A stretch of DNA of 11,596 nucleotides from an uncultured Acidimicrobiales bacterium. GTDB lineage: Bacteria; Actinomycetota; Acidimicrobiia; Acidimicrobiales; Aldehydirespiratoraceae. Below, piece by piece: positions 6,696 to 11,596 of the stretch; within the stretch, counting starts at the first letter, position 1; every line of letters starts with the position of its first letter. The notes below the pieces were generated by a model, which searched no databases, was not told the origin of the DNA, and saw only the letters and a list, made by a program, of their open reading frames with translations. Made by a program: the position numbers and the translations under genes. The DNA lies in NCBI GenBank assembly GCA_938091985.1, contig CALKOE010000100.1:1-11596 (forward strand), written 5' to 3'.

Positions 6696-9278
6696 TCAGT
6701 CTTGTTTCGGAGCGCTTTCAGGCTTCTCGTCGGGCAACTCGGGCAGGGTTGCGTCCTGCGCCGGGCGACCGGCGGCGAGCTCGGTGGCCTGGGCGACCCA
6801 GCCGTCTCGCTCGATGCGACCGTCGAAGGCCAGATAGTCGTCGAGGCCCCCGATGTAGTCGGGAGTGAGCGAAGCGATCTGGTCGTAGTTGGTGATGCCG
6901 AGCTCATGGAGCATGGCCTCAAGTTTCGGACCGACGCCCTTGATCACCTTGAGATCATCGGCTTCGACCGCAGCTTCGACTGAGGTCTCCACTGCAGCTT
7001 CCGGCTCGGCTGGAGCAGCCGTGGTCGGCTTCGACAGCAGGGCAACGCTCGCACCGGCGAGCTCGGCCTGCTGGGCCAGCTCCTCCTCGGCTCGCTTCGT
7101 CTCGCCGTTCTCGATGGCGCCGAGGACATGCATCGCGATGTCGGCCACGCGGACCTCGTCCTCTTCCTTGCCTGCGGCCTTCACGCCGTCGTCCATCATC
7201 ACGTAGCAGAACGGACACGCGGTCGCGACCTGGGTGGCGCCGGTGTCGACCAGCTCCTGTGCGCGAACGTCGTTGACCTTCTCGCCCACAGTCTCTTCCA
7301 TCCACATGCGGGCGCCGCCGGCGCCGCAACACATGCCCTTGGTGCCATTGCGCCCGGCTTCGACGATCTCGATGCCGCCGAGCTTGCCCAGCACCTTGCG
7401 GGGAGCCATGTAGACGTCGTTGTGGCGGCCCAGGTAGCAGCTGTCGTGGTAGACGACCCGCTCCTCGAGTTCGGCGCCGTCGAGGTCCAGGTGGCCCTGG
7501 TCGACGAGCCACTCCAGGAACTGGGAGTGGTGCACGACTTCGTAGTGCCCACCGAGCTGCGGATATTCGTTGGCCAGCGTGTTGAAGCAGTGCGGGCACT
7601 GGGTGACGATCTTCTTGACGCCCATGTTGTTGAGCGTCTCGATGTTCTGGCTCGCCAGCATCTGGAACAGGTACTCGTTGCCGGAGCGGCGAGCGGAGTC
7701 ACCGGTGCAGTTCTCGGCCGGGCCGAGAATGGCGAAGTCGACGCCGGCGCGCTGCATCAGCTTCGCCATTGCCTGGGTGACCTTCTTGTTCTTGTCGTCG
7801 AACGATCCGGCGCAACCGACCCAGTAGAGGTATTCGGCTTCGATCGGGTCGGTGCCGTCGATGACGTTGATGCCCTCGACGCCGGCGGTCCAGTCGGCCC
7901 GCTCGCTTTGGCTCATGCCCCACGGGTTGGACGAGTTCTCCATCGAGCGGAAGGCCTGGCCGAGTTCGGTCGGGAAGTCCGACTCCATGAGCGTCAGGTA
8001 GCGACGCATGTCGAGGATCTTGTCGAGGATCTCGATGTTGACCGGGCAGATCTCGTCGCACGCCTTGCACGAGGTGCAGGCCCACAGCTCGTCCTGGGTG
8101 ATGCGGTCGAACATCCAGTTGGCGGGCACGGTGATGTCGTCGTCGACGCCGATGGGGGGCGAGACGGCGGGATCGCCGGTGCGGGCCATTACCTCGCCGG
8201 TCTTCAGAACGATCTCTCGAGGGTCGAGCGACTTGCCGGTGGCGTGGGCCGGGCACACGGAGGTGCAGCGACCACACATGGTGCAGGCGTCGGTGTCGAG
8301 CAGCTGCTTCCAAGTGAAGTCCTCGATGACCGAGGCGCCGAAGGTCTCGAGCTCGGTGTCGCCGGACACGAGGTCGGGCATGGGCTTCATTGCGCCCTTC
8401 GGCCGGTCCTTGTCGGAGAGGTACATGTTGAGCGGCGACGTGAACATGTGGCGCAGCATCGTGGTGGGCAGGATGATCAGGAAGGCGATGAAGCTGATGA
8501 CGTGGGCGATCCACCAGGCTTGGTGCCAGCCGGCGACGTTGTCCCATTCGTCGACGAGGTCGGCCAGCGGATAGCCGATGAAGCTCCACTTCTCGAACTC
8601 GGGGAGGCCTTGCTCGGCGATGCGGAACATCTCGGCGCCGTAGCCGGTGAGGCCGATGGCGAAGAACACGCCGAGGATCACCATGTGTTCGGGCTTGCTC
8701 TTGATGCGGATGCGATACGGACGCCAGTTCCACGGGCCGTAGCGGCGAACGATCGCCCACACGATGCCGATCATGAAGATGAGGCCGGCTGCGTCGCCCA
8801 CGGCTGCGTAGCCGCGGTAGACGTCGCCGTGGAGGAACTTGATGCTCTCTGGGAGCTGGTGGTTGACCTCGAGTGTGGTGGTGACCGCCAGCAGGATCAG
8901 GAACCCGAAGTAGATCATCGAGTGCATGATTCCGGCGCCCGGCTCGCGCAGCAGGGTCTGCATGTAGGCGCCGGATCGGAAGCTCTTGGCTCGCTTCGGA
9001 GCGTTCTTGAGCGTGGTGCGACGGTTGTCGGGGCGGCCCCGCTCCCAGTTCTTGACGCGCATCGCGAACATGTAGGCGCCGTAGACGAGCAGCAGCGGGA
9101 TCACCGTGTAGAAGGTGAGCTTCACCCCGGTCGGGATGTTCTCGAACACCTCGCGCTGCACGGCGCTTTCGTCATGCCAGTTCGTGATGCTCGGGATCAC
9201 GCCCGACGTTGCGGTGAACAGAGCGATCCCGACGCCGAGAGCGATGACGAGATGATGGGGCTTGATGCGCGATTCCAT
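6696..9278 (-). CDS. etfD: Membrane-bound Fe-S oxidoreductase, EtfD-like (HdrD-type CCG domains) with C-terminal helix-hairpin-helix domain
   Basis: An 860-residue three-part protein. The N-terminal third (about 10-290) has some six membrane helices resembling the NarI/HdrE cytochrome b type; His119, His259 and His277 are possible haem ligands. Two 4Fe-4S motifs follow: Cys332/335/338/342 and Cys401/404/407/411. Two cysteine-rich CCG-type domains come next, with Cys489, Cys524 (ENCTGD), Cys561/564 and Cys614, Cys650/651, Cys688/691. This matches the actinobacterial Rv0338c family, called EtfD in M. tuberculosis, thought to take electrons from electron-transfer flavoprotein during fatty-acid oxidation and pass them to menaquinone. 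After an Ala/Glu-rich linker, residues about 774-838 form a helix-hairpin-helix module (VIKGVGPKLEAML, GRIERDGWVAQA) that I do not associate with this family. The ATG at 9278 precedes the first membrane helix. Another HdrD-like quinone reductase role is possible. Confidence 0.85.
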   Translation of the reverse strand: MESRIKPHHLVIALGVGIALFTATSGVIPSITNWHDESAVQREVFENIPTGVKLTFYTVIPLLLVYGAYMFAMRVKNWERGRPDNRRTTLKNAPKRAKSFRSGAYMQTLLREPGAGIMHSMIYFGFLILLAVTTTLEVNHQLPESIKFLHGDVYRGYAAVGDAAGLIFMIGIVWAIVRRYGPWNWRPYRIRIKSKPEHMVILGVFFAIGLTGYGAEMFRIAEQGLPEFEKWSFIGYPLADLVDEWDNVAGWHQAWWIAHVISFIAFLIILPTTMLRHMFTSPLNMYLSDKDRPKGAMKPMPDLVSGDTELETFGASVIEDFTWKQLLDTDACTMCGRCTSVCPAHATGKSLDPREIVLKTGEVMARTGDPAVSPPIGVDDDITVPANWMFDRITQDELWACTSCKACDEICPVNIEILDKILDMRRYLTLMESDFPTELGQAFRSMENSSNPWGMSQSERADWTAGVEGINVIDGTDPIEAEYLYWVGCAGSFDDKNKKVTQAMAKLMQRAGVDFAILGPAENCTGDSARRSGNEYLFQMLASQNIETLNNMGVKKIVTQCPHCFNTLANEYPQLGGHYEVVHHSQFLEWLVDQGHLDLDGAELEERVVYHDSCYLGRHNDVYMAPRKVLGKLGGIEIVEAGRNGTKGMCCGAGGARMWMEETVGEKVNDVRAQELVDTGATQVATACPFCYVMMDDGVKAAGKEEDEVRVADIAMHVLGAIENGETKRAEEELAQQAELAGASVALLSKPTTAAPAEPEAAVETSVEAAVEADDLKVIKGVGPKLEAMLHELGITNYDQIASLTPDYIGGLDDYLAFDGRIERDGWVAQATELAAGRPAQDATLPELPDEKPESAPKQD

Positions 9279-9289
9279 GGCGCCGCAAA

Positions 9290-9320
9290 GATACCTCTCT
9301 CGCCGGAACGGCGAGGTATC
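9290..9320 (-). promoter_or_regulatory. Bulged inverted repeat in the etfD leader
   Basis: On the + strand the arms are GATACC-TCTC-TCGCCG and CGGCGA-GGTATC around a GAA loop: twelve paired bases with a four-base bulge on one side. It ends 12 bases upstream of the etfD ATG. On the etfD strand the bulged arm carries GAGAGAGG, the only Shine-Dalgarno-like run nearby (about 15 bases from the ATG), and TATCTT (9288-9293), a possible -10. It could be an RNA hairpin masking the leader or a DNA operator; sequence alone does not decide. Confidence 0.5.
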
Positions 9321-9355
9321 CGGGCCGATTCAGGCGGCGTTTTGGCCCTGGCGGG

Positions 9356-9395
9356 TTCACATGGGCGAAACAAAAGCGAAATTTGTGGCTGCCAC
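9356..9395 (+). promoter_or_regulatory. GlnR-box-like operator, copy 1 (upstream of the winged-helix regulator)
   Basis: The pattern is TTCAC-n6-GAAAC-n6-GAAAT-n6-CTGCC, four 5-mers at 11-base intervals, that is one DNA turn apart. Tandem spacing of this kind is typical of OmpR/PhoB-family sites, and the actinobacterial GlnR box is GTnAC-n6-GAAAC repeated. It shares 25 of 40 ungapped positions with the copy before amt. It ends nine bases before the regulator ATG, so bound protein would cover the promoter region, which suggests autorepression. It also lies in the divergent region shared with etfD. Confidence 0.5.
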
Positions 9396-9404
9396 AGTCT
9401 CGGC

Positions 9405-9908
9405 ATGGACATCACGCTGATTCGATGGCCTGCCGAAGCTGACCGGCTGCCTGAGCTTCGATCCGGGCGAGTCCCTCGTCTCCTCCTGGTCGATCAAGGT
9501 GCGCCACCGCCGGTGGTCCAAGACGACTACGAAGACTGGATTCGTGTTCCCGCACCGGAAGAAGACGTGCGGGCACGGGTCGAAGGGCTGTCTCGTCGGG
9601 CAGCTGCCGCAGGAGAAGGCTCTCCGGAGATCGATGAACACGGGGTGGTCCGATTCAATGGTGCCCACACCGCGGTACCGCCGGTCGAGGCGCGCCTCGC
9701 TGAACTTCTCATCGATCGGTTCGGGGCGGTGGTGGGTCGAACCGAGCTGTCGGAGGCGGGCTGGCCGGGAGGTCACGCGACTCGCAACGCGCTCGACGTT
9801 CATGTGTTGCGGCTTCGCCGCCGCCTCGACGAGGCGGGCTTGTCGATCCGTACGGTTCGGGCCCGGGGCTACCTGTTGGAGCCGGCCAGCGGCTGCGCTG
9901 CTGTCTGA
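9405..9908 (+). CDS. Short OmpR-family winged-helix regulator, GlnR-like, with abbreviated receiver-like N-terminus
   Basis: A 167-residue protein. The C-terminal part (about 75-163) is an OmpR/PhoB-type winged helix: PVEARLAELLIDRFG, the segment RTELSEAGWP, recognition helix ALDVHVLRLRRRLDEAG, and wing TVRARGYLLEP. The first 65 residues look like a cut-down receiver: RLLLVD (Asp30) resembles the strand that carries the phospho-acceptor, and DDYEDWIRVPAPEEDVRARVEGL resembles the last receiver strand and helix, but the N-terminal acidic pair and about half of a normal 120-residue receiver are missing. Phosphorylation-independent action, as known for GlnR, is therefore likely. The ATG at 9405 was chosen because the long open frame upstream runs antisense through etfD and lacks plausible protein character. 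It precedes amt by 128 bases on the same strand and shares an operator-like sequence with it, so a nitrogen-control role is inferred. Confidence 0.8.
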   Translation: MDITLIRWPAEADRLPELRSGRVPRLLLVDQGAPPPVVQDDYEDWIRVPAPEEDVRARVEGLSRRAAAAGEGSPEIDEHGVVRFNGAHTAVPPVEARLAELLIDRFGAVVGRTELSEAGWPGGHATRNALDVHVLRLRRRLDEAGLSIRTVRARGYLLEPASGCAAV

Positions 9909-9961
9909 CAGGTTGACGTCAGATTCTGGACTCGCCTGAGCAACGCGACGGTGCGCAACCA

Positions 9962-10001
9962 GTAACAGTCGGCGAACAATCCCGAAATCTGCGGCTTCTA
10001 C
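9962..10001 (+). promoter_or_regulatory. GlnR-box-like operator, copy 2 (upstream of amt)
   Basis: The pattern is GTAAC-n6-CGAAC-n6-GAAAT-n6-CTTCT at the same 11-base spacing as copy 1. The core shared by both copies is CGAAATYTGYGGCTKCYAC, with 15 of 19 positions identical. It ends 35 bases before the amt ATG, leaving room for a -10 and transcription start downstream, a position more suited to activation than copy 1. The first 5-mer matches the GTnAC half-site of the GlnR box exactly; later ones match partly. No separate -35 is evident. Confidence 0.5.
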
Positions 10002-10004
10002 GTT

Positions 10005-10028
10005 CCTTTCCATCGCCGTAAGGAAGGG
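10005..10028 (+). promoter_or_regulatory. Ribosome binding site of amt within a possible hairpin
   Basis: AGGAAGGG (10021-10028), eight bases before the amt ATG, is the strongest Shine-Dalgarno sequence in the window. CCTTTCC at 10005-10011 can pair with GGAAGGG (10022-10028) over seven pairs, one of them G-U, with a ten-base loop. TTCCTT/AAGGAA is an alternative pairing. Either would hide the ribosome site. Confidence 0.45.
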
Positions 10029-10036
10029 ACAATCTC

Positions 10037-11461
10037 ATGCGGACGAAGTACGGAAAAAGAGCAATGTTCGGGGCTGCTGTTAGCGCCGGAACGCTCTTGT
10101 GGGCACTACCGGTCGGAGCACAGGAGGCCGAGACCACACTTGCTGATGTCGAGGCTTCCAATGCTGCGACTCAGGCAATCATGGACAACCTCTGGTTGGT
10201 GATCGCCGGTGCGATGGTGTTCTTGATGCAGGCGGGCTTTGCCTTCGTAGAGGCGGGGCTCACCCGAGCCAAGAACATCGCCAACATCATGGCGAAGAAC
10301 CTGGCCGATATGGCTGTCGGTGCAACGGCCTTCTTCATCATCGGTTGGTCGATCGCCTACGGGACGAGCGACAGCAACTGGTGGGGAGGTCTCAACGACT
10401 TCTTCTTCAAGGACTCGGGTGATCCCAATGCCTTGTTCGACATGTCGGCCGGTCTGTCGCCAGCGACGAACTTCTTCTTCCAGGTCGTGTTTGCGGCCAC
10501 CGCCGTCACCATCGCCTCCGGCGCAATGGCGGAGCGGACGAAGTTCTCCGGCTATCTGATCTTCTCGGCAGCAATGACTGCCGTGATCTACCCGGTTGTC
10601 GTGCACTGGACGTGGGGCGGTGGACTCATCGCTCAGATCAACATCGGCGACCGGGTCTACTCGGACTTCGCCGGTTCGACGATCGTGCACCTCACCGGCG
10701 GCGTCGCGGCGCTTGTCGGTGCGGCGATCCTCGGCCCTCGCATCGGGAAATACGGCCCCAATGGTGAGGCACGAGCCATCCCGGGTCACAACATCGGCTT
10801 CGCCGTGATCGGTGTCTTCATCCTCTGGTTCGGTTGGTTCGGCTTCAATGCCGGCTCCGAGTTGGCGGCCGATGGCCTGCTTTCGTTCCTCGCCATGAAC
10901 ACCCTCATGGCTGCGGCTGCCGGTGTCATCGGTGCCTCGATCGTCGTCTACCTGAAGACGGGCATCGCCGATGTGGCGATGGCCGGCAACGGTGCGCTCG
11001 CCGGTCTCGTGTCGATCACGGCGCCGGTAGGAACAGTCGAGCCGTGGGCCGCACTCGTGATCGGCTTCATCGGAGGCGTCATCGTGGTGTTCGCGGTGCT
11101 CTTCTTCGACAAGATCCGCATCGACGACCCGGTCGGCGCCATCGCCGTCCACGGCGTGTGCGGTATCTGGGGCACGCTCTCGATCGGCCTCTTCGCCAAG
11201 TACGACGACGCCTTCCTCAGCGGTGGCGGCCTGACCGAGAACTACGGCCTCTTCTACGGTGGCGGCGTCGAGCAGCTGGCGGTACAGGCCCTCATGGTCC
11301 TCATCGTCATCACCTGGGTCGGCATCACCAGCTTCCTCGTCTTCAAGGCGATCGACATGACGATCGGTCTTCGTGTCGACGAAGAAGAAGAGGTCACCGG
11401 CCTCGACGTCGCCGAGCACGGCTCCGCCGGCTACGGCCTCGAGACCATCGGTCTCAGCTGA
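10037..11461 (+). CDS. amt: Ammonium transporter Amt
   Basis: A 474-residue Amt/MEP/Rh family channel that moves ammonium across the cytoplasmic membrane. The N-terminus looks like a cleavable signal peptide (basic MRTKYGKR, hydrophobic core, LPVGAQEA near residue 29), as in other bacterial Amt proteins, followed by about eleven membrane helices. Family motifs: GFAFVEAGLTRAKN, MAERTKF, HWTWGGGLI, DFAGSTIVH with Asp210 and His218 (equivalents of E. coli AmtB Asp160 and His168), NAGSEL, and AVHGVCGIWGT with His372 (equivalent of His318). Both pore histidines are present, so it should be functional. The cytoplasmic tail GLRVDEEEEVTGLDVAEHG is the conserved region that contacts PII (GlnK) protein. 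The start is supported by AGGAAGGG. A strong terminator follows at once and no glnK is visible in the remaining 135 bases. The upstream GlnR-like box suggests nitrogen control. Confidence 0.95.
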   Translation: MRTKYGKRAMFGAAVSAGTLLWALPVGAQEAETTLADVEASNAATQAIMDNLWLVIAGAMVFLMQAGFAFVEAGLTRAKNIANIMAKNLADMAVGATAFFIIGWSIAYGTSDSNWWGGLNDFFFKDSGDPNALFDMSAGLSPATNFFFQVVFAATAVTIASGAMAERTKFSGYLIFSAAMTAVIYPVVVHWTWGGGLIAQINIGDRVYSDFAGSTIVHLTGGVAALVGAAILGPRIGKYGPNGEARAIPGHNIGFAVIGVFILWFGWFGFNAGSELAADGLLSFLAMNTLMAAAAGVIGASIVVYLKTGIADVAMAGNGALAGLVSITAPVGTVEPWAALVIGFIGGVIVVFAVLFFDKIRIDDPVGAIAVHGVCGIWGTLSIGLFAKYDDAFLSGGGLTENYGLFYGGGVEQLAVQALMVLIVITWVGITSFLVFKAIDMTIGLRVDEEEEVTGLDVAEHGSAGYGLETIGLS

Positions 11462-11486
11462 TCATCACCTGATCCTCCCCAACCCA

Positions 11487-11520
11487 CGAGACGGCCCCGG
11501 GGAAACCCGGGGTCGTCTCG
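11487..11520 (+). terminator. Intrinsic terminator after amt
   Basis: Fifteen-base arms (CGAGACGGCCCCGGG and CCCGGGGTCGTCTCG) enclose a GAAA tetraloop. All positions pair, with one G-U. It starts 25 bases after the amt stop. No U-tract follows, which is common for GC-rich actinobacterial terminators. The near-perfect stem makes it a likely transcript end for amt. Confidence 0.85.
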
Positions 11521-11543
11521 CGTGCAGCCCCAACCTCAAACCA

Positions 11544-11594
11544 CGTTCTGGCGTCACATAGGACCGTTCTCCGGTCGCATGTGAGGCCAGAACG
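11544..11594. repeat. 51-base imperfect palindrome at the right edge
   Basis: Outer arms CGTTCTGGCGTCACAT (11544-11559) and ATGTGAGGCCAGAACG (11579-11594) match at 15 of 16 positions. An inner pair GACCG/CGGTC (11562-11566, 11572-11576) surrounds TTCTC, with two-base internal loops between inner and outer stems. It could be a terminator for a convergent gene beyond the edge, a repeated extragenic palindrome, or the end of a small mobile repeat. Only one copy is seen here. Confidence 0.7.
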
Positions 11595-11596
11595 CG

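Noticed and set aside
6416..6868. 150-residue + strand open frame across the small membrane-protein gene
   Set aside because: Arg/Pro-rich composition with no motif; it crosses two genes of a - strand operon and overlaps the end of etfD.
7128..9404. Long + strand open frame that continues into the winged-helix gene
   Set aside because: It is antisense to the well-supported etfD and its translation is a low-complexity Asp/Val/His/Gly-rich mirror of that gene. Only the part from the ATG at 9405 has a recognisable domain.
9914..9921. Perfect palindrome TGACGTCA and neighbouring CTGTCTGACAG over the regulator stop
   Set aside because: Short palindromes are expected by chance at this GC content; no second copy was found before other genes and no U-tract supports a terminator.
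9913..9941. TTGACG (9913-9918) as a -35 element for amt
   Set aside because: No acceptable -10 lies 16-19 bases downstream.
10106..11419. 437-residue open frame on the - strand
   Set aside because: It is antisense to amt, highly charged (Asp/His/Glu-rich) and lacks any family motif.
1..11596. Mobile elements, CRISPR arrays, phage or defence genes
   Set aside because: No transposase, integrase, spaced direct-repeat array or defence-type domain was seen on either strand; the gene content is core chromosomal.

Overview
The window is GC-rich, tightly packed chromosomal DNA from an actinobacterium. The gene order, the GTG starts, the PASTA-type kinase and its long poly-threonine tail suggest a lineage such as Acidimicrobiia (Ilumatobacter-like). 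That placement is inference from composition and style, not from a marker gene. No mobile element, RNA gene or CRISPR array is visible, and no stretch over 300 bases lacks a gene.

Left block (1-5696, + strand): the conserved cell-wall growth and signalling cluster. It holds the C-terminal part of a PP2C Ser/Thr phosphatase (PstP), the SEDS glycosyltransferase RodA, the class B penicillin-binding protein PbpA, and the PASTA-domain Ser/Thr kinase PknB. The first three genes are joined by 4-base GTGA overlaps. After a 78-base gap pknB follows, with a possible promoter of its own. RodA polymerises glycan strands, PbpA cross-links them, PknB senses wall fragments outside the cell and PstP reverses its phosphorylation. 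No pknA lies between pbpA and pknB, unlike in Mycobacterium.

Middle block (5706-9278, - strand): three genes read toward pknB. In transcription order they are a large membrane-bound Fe-S oxidoreductase of the EtfD/HdrD-like type with an unusual C-terminal helix-hairpin-helix domain, a small unknown membrane protein, and a TrpG/PabA glutamine amidotransferase. The convergent trpG-pknB junction is the one known from Mycobacterium tuberculosis.

Right block (9405-11461, + strand): a short winged-helix regulator with an abbreviated receiver-like N-terminus, then an Amt ammonium transporter closed by a strong intrinsic terminator. In many actinobacteria amtB is controlled by GlnR, an atypical OmpR-family regulator. 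Here the same 40-base pattern, with 5-mers spaced one helical turn apart and resembling a GlnR box, lies upstream of both the regulator and amt. The best candidate for something little described is therefore a compact, possibly self-regulating GlnR-like/Amt nitrogen module without a visible glnK. A 51-base imperfect palindrome lies at the right edge.
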